64,000 bases of DNA, from positions 27,780,545 to 27,844,544 of the forward strand of contig NC_088790.1 of assembly GCF_949628265.1 (NCBI RefSeq), given 5' to 3'. The stretch's first letter is position 1. Every line of letters begins with the position of its first letter. This DNA is from Cloeon dipterum (taxonomy: Eukaryota > Arthropoda > Insecta > Ephemeroptera > Baetidae). Positions 48,772 through 60,213 of the stretch are shown in pieces. Under the pieces are notes generated by a model, which worked only from the letters and a program-made list of their open reading frames with translations, was not told the DNA's origin and ran no database searches. The position numbers were made by a program, and so were the translations under genes.

Positions 48772-51700
48772 GGATCAGCGCCTGCTATGAAAGGAGTCGG
48801 CGCGGCGCGACAATACCGTGTGTTTTCATAAACCGGTTTGCGGCTCAAAATCTGGAGCGAGAAAGGACGAGCGCAGTTTTAGTTTTGTATCTCGGTGTGT
48901 CATCTGGCAGAGCGTGCTCCTCCTTTACTTACTCCTCGTACTTGTTCAAATATAACGAACGGGACGGATTCCTGCGGAGATAAAAGGCAGGCGGAATATA
49001 ATTATATTTCATAAGCCTTGTCACACATCCTGTCCCGAATTCTGGACAGCTCATATATCTCGGCGGAAATTTAGAAAGGAGTAGTTTCCCCGCCGAGCGT
49101 CAAGTGTGCATTAATTCGGGAGCTGCCCTGGAAATAAAAATAAAAGCTCTCTGTCTGGCACAAATAATCGATCTAAAACAAAAAAGGCGATTGTGCTCGG
49201 GCCAAAATAATCCCACGGACAATTCGACGTGTCTGGCTCGTCCGCCCCAATAACTCGCCTGCATTGTGCTCAGTGATCTGTTGATTTTCCCTCTTGATCC
49301 AGTTTGCCAAGCGCAGTGAATACGAAAAGTCAATAATTCAAAGGCCTTTCTATTTCGCGCGTATTGTCCGAATGTGGGCCACCCGATGGCCGTTGGCTGG
49401 CTTTCCGCTGCCTGGGAGAATCTGTCCCATCATCATCATGCACGCGCTTATCAATAATAATTAATTCTCTCATGCATGCATTAAGTATAAGGAACACGTC
49501 ATCGAATCAAGTTTCTATTTTTCTTCATTGTTTTCGAGAGGCGCGAGAAAATTAGAAAATTATCCGCAAAAATAAAACCAGGAAGTTGGAATTTGATTCT
49601 TTGGTGTGTATTAATTATTATTATTGTTATATTGCACAACCAGATACCAAGCTGTGCTAAAATTGGCGTGATTCCTTTCATAAAAAAGGTGATTATTGCC
49701 AATTTCGCATTCACCACGGCAATCGACGCATATCTGGAATTTACTGCGTGCCAAAAGGATTATAAACTTAACCGCAGAGTGCCTCTTATATTTTGCAAGA
49801 GTACAATCTGTTCAATTTTATTGCACAATGATTATACTATTGCCAAAATTTTGGACTGAAAAGGTGTTATTTTTAATTTTGTCCATCGGTGATTCCTTGA
49901 ATTCAGTGCCAATCAGTCAACTTTCGTGAGGTTCATCAGAGTGAAACTTCTCTGTTGAAATTTATGAGGATATTTCACTGGGCAGCAATTAACTATGCAT
50001 TCCAAATAGTTAGTTTTTGGTCGATTTTCACAAATAATTTACTCAGATTGACGATAATTATGTCCTGGTAATCATTTTGTTGCCGTTATCCAAATATTTT
50101 TAGTGGTAATGTTTCGGTATGAATAATAAACAGTTTCAAATACGTTTTTGCAAATTTATGTCCCCCTGATTTATCCAACAGTTCGGCGTTTGAGAAAAAT
50201 TGTCATTTAATATGTGAAAAACAATTTCCATAGACTTGCCATTGAATATCTACACACTTTAAAATGGAATGAAACAGGGCAACAATTGAAAATTATTTGA
50301 ATTGTTGCATGACATGAACAATTGATCGATAAACAATTTGTTCAACAATTTGCAATAATAAAAAACGGACCTTCCTACAGTTAAAATTCAAATTTTGCCA
50401 ATTTTCTCCAAAATGTACAGTGCTTGAACATATTTTCTTGGCATATTTCGATTCCTCTCGTCGAGATCTGTCCAACGGTGTATGCCACTTATTGCAAAAA
50501 CTCTTGGTTTTGAAATAAAATCAGATTTCAAGTAAGGAGACAGCCATTACCATTTGAAAAGCACGGAAACTTTCCAGCCAATTTTCTCAAAAAATTACAG
50601 CGCTCCTTAGGTCAATTTAGGCTTTAACTGAATCCTGAGAGACGAGTTTATGCATTGGCAACAAACATTTTCCAGGCTTTTGCAGTATCATTCCTCTTTA
50701 AAGCAATTTTTTTGAGAATAAATCAATTTAAGTAAAATATCAATCCGCTATCTTTAATTAAAAGTCTCATCTCTGGCTTGTTGTTATGGAAATTGCGGGC
50801 TCACCGCCAGAGTTTGCGGTAATCCATGTAAATTCTGCGTGCATTGTTAAAAAAAATACAGACGGCGTGAGAATTTATCGAGCGTGACGCCACATGTGTG
50901 CATTATCCATTATTTGCGGCGCTAGGAATGAATTTTCGATGCGGATTATGCAACACACGCCACAGTCTGATAATTCATAGAAAACGCGCGTGTCCGCGCT
51001 GCTGCCACGGCTGCTTTTTTTCGCTTTGCAATACACGAAATTATCTTTTCAAATACAAATGATACGACTCTCTATGCTTTCATTATTAAACACTTTCTCG
51101 AGGAATTGTAAATGAGAGGATTCTCGGAAGTTGTGTCGCTTCTTTATCGATGCACGGAAATGTAGAACAGCTGATCTGTGTATATATGCAATCATCTCAC
51201 AACACATAAATGAATAATAAAACGAGATGATGTCTAATGATTCGTTTATTGACTTCCTGCGTGAGAGTTAATTGGGAGAAAATTGGATTTGAGAACTAAT
51301 TCCCCAGGTGATGAAAGATAAATAAACGAGGGCAATATCCATACTGATTTTGACCTGAGCAAAATTCAAACTGTATTAAAGTAGCCGTGCCAAAAAAAGC
51401 GCAGCTTCAAGCCACGAACATGCCCCTGTTCTCTCTACACGTCAGTAATTTTCCCGTGACAAGGGTGAAAGCGAGCTGTCCTAGTAATTCAAAACTCATT
51501 ATCCGCAAGCTCATTGATTTTGGCTGCCATATTATGCAGTGAACAAACAATACGCCCGCTTGACACCGGCGCAGCATAGTTAACAGCAGGGAAATTTCGC
51601 CTGTTCCGTGTTTTTGCTCGCGCCAGCTCGCTGTCCTGGTGCCGAGTTAATTGCCTTGCGAACAATTACCGGCTCGTTAATGCTTCCTGCGTGCGCACTA

Positions 51701-54700
51701 CTTCATCAAAAGCAAAAATGGCTGAATGTCAGGGGATTTTGCATTTGCTAAGATATTTTTTTTGTTAATTTCATAATATTGTTAACTTGGATTTACCAAT
51801 GAATATATAAATATTTTTATGGTTTCAGTTTTTACAGCGGGGTCCAGATTCGTGCGACGCGCAGATATGGCGTCCGGTGGAGTATGGCGCGAAAAAACGA
51901 TCACGTGAAAATGCGCGAAAAGAAGCAAGTTTTCGTCATAATTTGCATTACTTGAACTAATTGTGTCTTTTGGATCATAAAAACAAACTCTTGACACTCG
52001 TATGGGAATCCAAAGAGAGCTTTTTGTTTCCCACATTCAGTCGCCATCTTGGATCTGCGCAGTGCGAACCAATTTTATTGCACATCTGGCTCCCGCTGAA
52101 TTTTTAGAATTATAAAATGACTTACTTTGAAAAAAAGCAAGTTGGTTGTTGAATATAGCTTACAGAAAATAAAAAAAATGTAATTTGATCAATGTGTGCT
52201 CATTAAAATGCAGAGCTAACTTCAAACTGAAAGTTACATGATTTACTTGTGCCAGTCACGTGGTCTCGTTTACTATCTCTAAAATTATAATTGAAGGAAA
52301 AACCAAGTAGGAATTTCATTTAAATGATCGATTTTACAATGTGTACACTCCTCTTCAATCAGCAACCATTTTATTTTTAGCATTATAAGAGTATAGCAAT
52401 TGATTATAAAATAAATTTAAAATAAAAAGAGTTCAGAACTTACCAGCCATTGAAGAGGCGGCGGCTCCTCGGCTGCTCGCGGCGGCAGATTCGCCGGTGG
52501 CCCTGGTTTCCATCTCCTTGAGTCGAACTTGCAGGTCACGCGTGTGCAAAAAGAGGAACAGGGTCGTCGATAGAGCCACAAGGGCCAGTAGCTCGCTCGG
52601 CCTGAAACGATCGTGAAAATCCGCATTTTAGCGCACCGCTGATATTATTGTAAAACGCAGCAGCCAACTATGACGACGAGGGAAATCGTTTTACTGCCGT
52701 ATTAGTATAGAGGAGGATGCGTCCGGCCTCGTAATAACTTATGAAGACGTATTATGAGAATCAGTGTCGAAAGTTGAATAATTTATTTATATAGAGATGC
52801 TTTAATTTTATGACTTATTACAGTTCATTTTAAAAATAACTAGATTTGAATAAGTCTTTTGCACGTGTATTTTATGAAATTATAATAAATCTCATTTTAT
52901 CTTTCAGGTCAAATATAGTAAACAACGTATTGCATCTTTATACAATTTTCTTCAAAGTGCAGTCACATTTTCTGAGCAGGAAATTTGCATTAATTGAAGT
53001 CTGGTGGAACGAATAAGAGAAAACAAAACGGAACACTCTGCAGCTGACTCGTGAAATTGTTATACGTTGTCCAATTACATGCATCCCGTAACCCAGTGAA
53101 CGAGTTGTGTGTTGCGCCCTGATCAACGAGAAGAAAATAAGTTGCAGCACATATATACGGAACGGAGACAGCAGGCAAATTGGATTAGAAGAGTTTTGCA
53201 CACAACATAATTTTGTGTTGCACGCAGGAAGTGCGTGAGTTAAACTGTCATCACCCGTTTTTGTTTGCTAATTCTGGAGATCAGCATGCGAGCGAGCTCT
53301 CACTGAGCTTCCAATTTATATATATCGTGTGTTATTGTTGCGTTTATCGTGTCCGCGGTGATGTAATTAAGGGCAGCGACATTCTTTGTGTCTTCCGGGT
53401 GCTCCGTAATCGACCAAATATATTAGAAATCGTAGGAAGCACAAGCCGAACGTTTTCTAGAATGAATTGCAGAGTCTGTCTCAAGAATTAACTGTTTTTT
53501 TATTAAAAGTTTGCAAATTTTTCGACTTTACTGAAGACACAATTCCAATTATGCAAGAAAATCGAGTTGCTTCTAAACGAAAAGCTTATTATCTCGTTGT
53601 CAAGTGAAGTAAAAATGTAAACAGTCAGTTGGAAAATAGTGTGATGCATGGCATGCCCTTGCAGTCACTCATTTTCAGTCACTCATTTTCAGTCACTAGA
53701 CCATTGACAAACATTTCAAACTCTCAAAGCGTAGAGGGGCTTTGAAATAAAATACAGACTCTCAACTTGGAAATTATAAATAAACGAGATTTGCTATTTT
53801 GAATTCAGGACGATACAGCTCCCCTTAATTACTAAAAATTACGAATAAATTATTTTAACCTGGTGAAATTGGTTCTAAGGAATTTATTTGAGTTAAGAAT
53901 AATATTATAACCATTCTGAAACCATGGAAACATCATTATTTGGTCAAAAAATTATTTTCACTAAACCTCTCTTGCTCATTAACATTAGAAAACATTATAC
54001 CAACTGCTCTGCAATGCAATTTCTGGCTCAGATTTGTAATTGCACCAAATAAAACGCTTGCTCACGCAGAATAATTGGGCCAGAGAATAATAGCTGCGCC
54101 GCGTAACAGTCGTTAATGGAGCAGTAACAAGTAATTATCCCGGCATGCAACTTAAGGCGGCTGATCTGCGTACGAAAATGTGCACTCTCGCACTGCCGCA
54201 GCGGTTGCCATAAAAGAGATAATATATATAACAAACGGGTGTTCGTGTTGCAGCAGCAGCAGCGAATTCATCGCATTACGACTCGGTTCCCATGCAAGCA
54301 AGCAAGCAAGACGAGTTTTGAAGAGTATTATATGCAGACGAGCGCGAAGAAATGGGACACGCGGAGAGAAGAATTAAAAGTAACTGGTGTTCAAATAGTA
54401 GCGCCAGCCGCGGCATGGGGGCCGATTTTGTTAATGCCCCAAATTGCCGAATTGTGTTCACTGGCGGATAAATTGCTCGCGAAGCGCCCAGCTGCGTGTG
54501 TTTTATTTCACATCAACACCTATACCCACAGCCGCACTCATTATAGTGCTGCTGGAAACGCAGGAAAAAATAGCAAGCCTGACGACGATTTGTTTGTTAG
54601 TTAGTGTGTCATCGTCGAGACGGGGAAATTTTTGCTGCGAGTGAAAAATTGTTTAACGAGCCTCTCACGTTCGGGCAATCGGCCGATTCGGGCGTATGCA

Positions 54701-57149
54701 AAATACAGCTGGCTGCTTTTTGAAAGGTTTTTGGCCGCGGAACAAGAAGCCACTCTTCTTGCTCATGCTTGTAATTGAATGCGAATTCATGAACGCCGTG
54801 CGGATTATGCAGAAACGTGCTGCGTGAACAAAGAGAGTTAGCGCTACAGGAAAAACGGCGGAGAAATTTCACTTGCAGCAAAAAAGTGAAACGAAAATTT
54901 TTTAATTTATTACTTGACACTTTTGACGTGGTAAATTTTGCCTCTATAATTTATTTTACCTGAATTTCATTTTTAAATCATAAATTAAAACTGGATTGGT
55001 TTTGGTTCGTAATTAAAAAAAAAATAAAAAATGAAACAGATGTATCCGCGCAACTAAACATTTAAAAATGCGGGCGTGATTTCCCGTTATTTACACAGCC
55101 AACTCAGTGAAACCACGAATCCAAAATGTTCAATCCTGAAAATTAAAATTACATTTCATCCATTCTTAATTTTCCCGTGAATTGTTCAAGACGTTGAGAC
55201 ATTTTAAAATTTGCAAGTCTTTTAGCGGCATGAATCAATCATCAAATCTGAGGGTTCCAAAATTTGATCCATCTAGAAAAATTAACACTCAAAGTGTCTT
55301 CAAGACCTTTGCGTTTTATTGCATCACTGATTCGCTGACTCAGTGACCGAAAACATTAATCAAGAGTCACATTTTTTCCTATTTTATGCTGGTTGAACGA
55401 CTACTTATTTGCAATGTTTTGGCACAAAAACCAGATGCAGGTGGAGCAACACAGTCGTAACAGTGCCAGAGAGTAAAAGCAGGCGTTTCTGTTTGCACCC
55501 GTCCCACGCAAGAAGCATGTTTGCAAATAGAAAACTTGCCAAATGTAACAAAGAAGGAGCTTTGAACCGACAAATAAATATAATGTCGTCCGCTATTATT
55601 TTCACATTTTGATTCACTGCCTCGCGGACAATGCTTATGCGGGTCAATTGTGTGTTGGCCAGCAATCAAATAGCGGTTCGCTTCAACAGCTTCGAACAAT
55701 TCGTATTATTCGGCCGATTTTCGAAGCAGAAGGCTCATCCCGCGAACAGAAGTTGCGAGTGCGAAGGCACGATAACGCTTACAATAATTTCAGATTCAAT
55801 TTTTTTAGTAATTATTAATAAAAATTGATACAAAGATGTGTACATGAAACTAAATCTACAAAAATTATCGTTTTAAATATCACCCCTTTTCTATTGTTTC
55901 GGAAAATAATATATTCATGCATTTTAAAACAGCTCGTTAGGAATGGCTGAAGGATTTTACCAAGTGGGCGTTTCAGGCAACAATTAGTCAGGGATTTTCT
56001 ACGAAATAGTCAATATTCTTGGGCTCTTTTGCGTACTTCACATTCATAGCTGCATGACCTCAGAGATGTAATGCCAGATTCTGGCAAATTCTCATAATCT
56101 TTCACTCTACGAAAATGTGGGTTGAAACTAAGCCGTAAATTTATAGCTCGATCTGGACAGATTAGTCTGCTAGAATCAACAAGCACCACCCCTGTAAAAA
56201 GGACGGGATCAACAAAAAGTTGAAAAATTGCACTAAACTGGCCATTTATCTGTACTAGTTGGATTAGCGGAAATTAATTTTGATACTCATTGATTTTTAA
56301 TTTTATTTCAAAATCACGAATCTATTTCAGGTGAGTCTTGATTATAGATTTAAAATTTGCTGAGCTAACCAAATATATGCAGACGCTTTGATTCAAAATT
56401 AGACGTATCCATAAGGTTCATCATATTTTTTATATAAATATTTATTGAATGTAAAATATTTCGATGGAAAATTTGGCACTAAACGAGAATGCAAAAAATT
56501 GTAACAATAAAAGACTAATTGAATGGTCGTTTTAATTTATCTACTATAGTTTCGGCGTCATCCAGTACGTCCTGTTCATGAGGTAGTTGAGGCTAGCTCC
56601 AAAGACCAAATACCTCATGAATAGGACGTACTGGATGACGTCGAAACTGTAGAAGAGAAATTAAAGCAACGAGGATGAAGCCTGGTTCCATTTATTCCCA
56701 ATATGACGAATGAGTGATCGCCTATTTCAAAAATTGAATTGAATTGTGTTGAAGACTTAATGTAAAAAAATCTAAAAAGTAAAAATTTTGTCTCCAAAAA
56801 CCTCGTGATTTAAAAAGAAATGGAAAATTGGTGTAAAAATTGCCTCTCTAATGCGAGTTGATCTGTTTTCATTTTTTTGCAGACACAAAAAAGCCTAATT
56901 CTTATTATTATGCATTTTTTTATAGCTTCAATTGGCAGCTGAGCGAGCACCAAAAGTTTGAAACTGGTAGCAAAGATTGATATTAATTTAAAAAAAATGC
57001 ATTAGGAGGAAATCCCATGCAAAATATTTCATATTTTAATTTTTTATTTAAAAGAATATCATTGAATTTTAACATTGTCCTAGTGCTCACCTTCTGGGAA
57101 CGTAGAACCGCTTGCCGTTTTTGATCAGCTGCTCCATGCTGCCCCTCAT
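35573..57149 (-). CDS. pip: Pipe / uronyl 2-O-sulfotransferase (Golgi type II membrane enzyme)
   Basis: Nine coding exons on the minus strand: 57149-57091, 52601-52444, 39420-39305, 38900-38712, 37323-37244, 37067-36911, 36165-36041, 35972-35818, 35751-35573; phases agree at all eight junctions and give 405 residues (human UST 406). After a short basic N-terminus there is one membrane anchor at about 24-38 (LLALVALSTTLFLFL), then a Ser/Ala-rich stem and the sulfotransferase domain. The 5'-PAPS loop is FFNRVPKVGSQT (129-139), and the 3'-phosphate-binding motif VRDPVERVIS is at 213-222. The block WYYYIRAPWYYVERKQ and the DFETCVLRGDREC region are typical of Pipe. In Drosophila, Pipe sulfates eggshell components in the follicle Golgi to set the dorsoventral axis. 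A splice acceptor at 57159 implies an upstream untranslated exon. Each domain exon occurs once here, so no alternative cassette set is seen. Confidence 0.93.
36166..36910. other. pip: pipe intron 6
   Basis: 745 bp AT-rich intron. It carries a short stretch resembling one terminus of repeat family A near 36774-36792; nothing else was seen. Confidence 0.7.
37324..38711. other. pip: pipe intron 4
   Basis: 1.4 kb AT-rich intron; no additional exon or repeat recognised. Confidence 0.75.
40061..40076. repeat. Simple repeat (CA)n
   Basis: Eight or so CA units in pipe intron 2. Confidence 0.8.
40315..40331. repeat. Simple repeat (GA)n
   Basis: GAGAGAGAGAGAGAGAG run, a potential GAGA-factor binding tract, in pipe intron 2. 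Confidence 0.75.
40553..40905 (+). repeat. Repeat family A, copy A5 (5'-truncated)
   Basis: Matches from CTAAAATTGACCTAAGAAGC to the terminal TATCATTCCACTTTAAA; the TTTAAAGAGGAATG end is missing. Same orientation as A3. Confidence 0.88.
43629..43900 (+). mobile_element. hAT-type MITE family B, copy B1
   Basis: Begins CAGCGGGGCCAGATTCGTGC and ends GCATCTGGACCCCGCTG; terminal inverted repeats of about 14 bp. Flanked by TTTAACTC on the left and TTTAACCC on the right, an 8-bp target duplication with one mismatch. 272 bp, no coding capacity. Confidence 0.92.
46196..46620 (-). repeat. Repeat family A, copy A6 (nearly full length)
   Basis: Starts TTTAAAGTGGAATGGTAAAG and runs to CAGGCTTTTGCAGC, where the last 20 or so bases of the distal terminus are lost. 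Orientation as A1. Confidence 0.88.
47696..47960 (+). mobile_element. hAT-type MITE family B, copy B2, perfect target duplication
   Basis: CAGCGGGGGCCAGATTCG to CATCTGGACCCCGCTG, 265 bp, flanked on both sides by the identical 8-mer ATTTTTAC. Confidence 0.95.
48739..48768. repeat. Simple repeat (AG)n
   Basis: About 14 AG dinucleotides in pipe intron 2. Confidence 0.9.
50258..50703 (-). repeat. Repeat family A, copy A7 (full length)
   Basis: Starts TTTAAAATGGAATGAAACAG and ends GCAGTATCATTCCTCTTTAA; orientation as A1. Confidence 0.9.
51835..52098 (+). mobile_element. hAT-type MITE family B, copy B3
   Basis: CAGCGGGGTCCAGATTCG to CATCTGGCTCCCGCTG, 264 bp; flanks AGTTTTTA and AATTTTTA, an 8-bp duplication with one mismatch. 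Confidence 0.93.
53663..53698. repeat. Short tandem repeat, 14-bp unit
   Basis: The unit CAGTCACTCATTTT is repeated about 2.5 times. Confidence 0.8.
56525..56671. repeat. Hairpin-forming inverted repeat, two arms of about 61 nt, 25-nt loop
   Basis: Left arm 56525-56585 and right arm 56611-56671 are inverted copies with only scattered mismatches; the inner parts GTCATCCAGTACGTCCT and AGGACGTACTGGATGAC pair perfectly. Too short and too well matched for the foldbacks elsewhere. Could be a MITE remnant or a hairpin RNA source. Confidence 0.85.
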
Positions 57150-58811
57150 GGTCACGGACTGCAAGAAGAACAAATTGTGGAGACGCTGCGGAGAGAGCAA
57201 CTCACAGGTGGCACAACATCCTACGGAGTGAGACGAGCGGATAACCCTTCCTCCATTCAGGTGCACAGACACACTGAGCGGCACTCGCGATCGACGCTAG
57301 TTTTTTAGCCAGCAGCGCCAGGTCTCAGTCTAAGGAGGCGCATGCGTCTCGCTCACTGAGACTCTTTAGTCTTTGCCGTGAACGATCAGAGAGCAATTTT
57401 ATAATTTCTCCCCGGCGCACGCAGCCGTGAAGCGAAAAACAATTTCATTGTGTGATGCGAGACTCCGCGCATTTGCCTCATCAGAATGGCTTGAATATTT
57501 TCGACTATGCGATCAGCTGCAATTTGCTGCATTCGCGACTCATTTTCTTCAACTCGAGCGTGCTCTTTGTCCACGCCAGGCGAAGCGACACACGCCACCG
57601 CAGAACAAATTGCGAAAGCTGCAGTTTGTTTGGATAGATGAAGTGGTCAATTAAGGAGAAGATTATATTATTTGAATGAATAAAATGGAGAGAGATGGTT
57701 TCAGTCGGCTCTCTTGAGCATTAGGAATGCAATCTTTACAGCTAGTTTCGACAAACTCATTGTATTTAATCAAAAGGGAGAAAATCTGATCCCATTTTTT
57801 GTCGTATATAAATTTCTAAGGTTATTTCGACGAATTATTTTTGGAGCCAATTTAAAAGGTTTTAAGCATTTCTTCCTACCGGTTTTTGTAGTTGTGGATA
57901 AAAAAAACAAATTTGTAGAAAAATAGCAAGAGAAAATTATGAATTTGAAGCCTAGAAAACTTGAAACAACTATCATGGTAAAGTTTTAAATTTAAATGAG
58001 ATTTTTATGTATCCAGAACCAACAGGTTAATAAATTAACTTTGGAAATTTTTCGGAAAATTGCTAAGAAAATTTTAAAATGCACCGACAATACGGAAAAT
58101 TACTCTGTCTTAAATCCATTCATAAATTCCCTTCCAACTCAAAGCATTTCTTTAAATGTGCGAGTCAAAAATAGAAATTAAAAACAATTTAAAACATTTC
58201 ATAAAGTGACCTAAGTAATTTCTTTAGGAAAAACCCATTGAAATATAAAATATAAATAAAAATTGGGCTCGTTTCGCTACACTTATGAAATATTTCCCAT
58301 TATTTACAGGAAATCAGCAGAAGTGACCTGAACAGAGACTTCAATTTTTTATTCCATTGTGAAATGATTTCCATAGCCAAGCGCAATCGATAATATTTAA
58401 CCTAAATTCCAATTTTATAACAATTTTAAAACCCCCTATCTGATTCTTGCGGCATTTTTTTGGTGCCAATTTGTTGCGTTAGTGTTGCGCTTTTAGCGTT
58501 TTTGGCAGCGGCACCGAACATTCGCTTTTGCTGCAAGTAGTTCATTACTGATGGCATCAGCGAAAGTCACTGTCCGCTAGCTGCAACGGCCGCTGAGGGC
58601 CTTTAGAGCAGCGTGATACGTCTAAATTCGGACACTTACAAAAAAAAAAAAAACAGCATCGAGAAAGAAAGAGAGAAAGAAAGGGAACAGGAAAAGCGCA
58701 ACGCGCATCCTTTCTCCGGCCACTCAGGCGGCGTGTTCGGAAAGGATTAAACACCAAACTGGCGGGCACGGCAGCATAATGTATCGTGTCCATTTTTGCA
58801 AAAAGCCAATA

Positions 58812-59270
58812 GGGTTGCCACGTGACACTTTGTTTAAATAAAATAAAATTTACTAACAAGCAAATTTAATTAGTATTTATAGTTGAAATATCACTTAATA
58901 AATTTATTTATTTGTGTAAATTTTTTTTTGTTATTCTTTATTTTTTAATTTTAATTTATAGTTTAATTAAAATAAAATTTTTACCACTTTTAAAGTAGTA
59001 GACTTATTTTGAGATAAAAATGCATAGTGATAGTTTTCAATTTTTTAAATAGATTTAGGCTTTCGTATAAAATCAGAACATCTCTAAATGAGATAATGCG
59101 TTTTCGGCTCTTTTCTAATCTTTAAACTCATTCAAAACGTTGGAAATTTTATAATATTAATTTCTTTGCATTAGAGAACAATATAATTTACCGTCCAAAT
59201 GTATAGCAGTTTTTAAAAAATTTCTAAAACTCATTTTAAAAGTTCAACTGTATGAGTAGTGTGGCAACCC
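58812..59270. mobile_element. TA-flanked MITE with GGGTTGCCAC termini
   Basis: The left end GGGTTGCCAC and the right end GTGGCAACCC are perfect inverted repeats, each bordered by TA, as expected for Tc1/mariner-type insertions. The interior is 459 bp of very AT-rich non-coding DNA. Confidence 0.7.
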
Positions 59271-59949
59271 TAAGTTTAAAATACTGTGCTGCCAACATTT
59301 CGCAGCAAAAAAGCGGTGTTCGCAGCCGAATCGGGACCAAGCAGCGGCGGCAAGTGCATTAATAATGGCACTCGGGTCACCCACGGGTCAATTAGAAAGG
59401 GACGCGACGAGCAAGGCGGAGAGACGCCTCTCCGGCTCTCCGGCTTCGCCGCCGGACGATCTCGTTTTCTCTGGCTGCGTCGCGCTGGGGCGTTAATCTT
59501 CTTTCGCCTCTGCAAAGGAGCTGCGCCGCGGCGAGCAGCATGACGCACAAGAAGAGGATGAAACGCGCGCGAGAGAGAGAAAGATGAAAAGTGCTAGCGA
59601 AATGTAATTTTCTCAAGATGCGCGCGCGATTGTACGGCTTCTGAGTGGAAAGAAGGATTTCCCTGATAGAAATGAGTGCCAAGCCGAGCCCTGGTATTTT
59701 CGAAAACTATATATAGTTCTTATCATCATTTACGAGAAAATTACATTTTGTTCATCCAACTTTAATAATAATTAATTTGAGAGCTTTCCGTTGTATAGTT
59801 TATTTACTCATTCAAGAGAATGTAAAACATGAGAATGAGATTGAATTTACTTTGGGAATAATGGCGAGGTGATTTTTTTTAATTTTAAAACATCTCGGAA
59901 GTCTAAATATATATTCTTGATAAATTTTGATGGAAAATATAGTTTTACC

Positions 59950-60213
59950 CAGCGGGGACCAGATTGGTGCGACGCGCAGATATGGCGTCCGGTGGAGTAT
60001 GGCGCGAAAAAACGGTCACGTGAAAATGCGCGAAAAGAACCAAGTTTTCGTCAATATTGTAACATAATTTGTACTAATTGTGTCTTTTGGATCGTAAAAA
60101 ACTCTTGGCATTCGTACGGCAATCCAAAAAAGAGCTTTTTGTTTTCCACATTCAGACGACATCTTGGATCTGCGCAGTGCGAACCAATTTCATCGCACGT
60201 CTGGCCCCCGCTG
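59950..60213 (+). mobile_element. hAT-type MITE family B, copy B4
   Basis: CAGCGGGGACCAGATTGG to CGTCTGGCCCCCGCTG, 264 bp. The flanks GTTTTACC and CGAGGAAG differ, so the target duplication is not visible here. Confidence 0.9.

Larger units (their letters stand above)
39421..52443. other. pip: pipe intron 2, 13 kb
   Basis: Very long intron between the membrane-anchor exon and the catalytic exons. It contains family A copies A5, A6, A7 and hAT-type copies B1, B2, B3, plus small (CA)n and (GA)n tracts. No other coding gene was recognised on either strand. Confidence 0.8.
52602..57090. other. pip: pipe intron 1
   Basis: 4.5 kb intron. It contains a short tandem of CAGTCACTCATTTT at 53663-53698 and the near-perfect hairpin at 56525-56671. 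No further exon was recognised. Confidence 0.75.

Noticed and set aside
53938-54644. ORFs in pipe intron 1 (up to 121 codons)
   Set aside because: No family resemblance or splice logic; short and of random composition.
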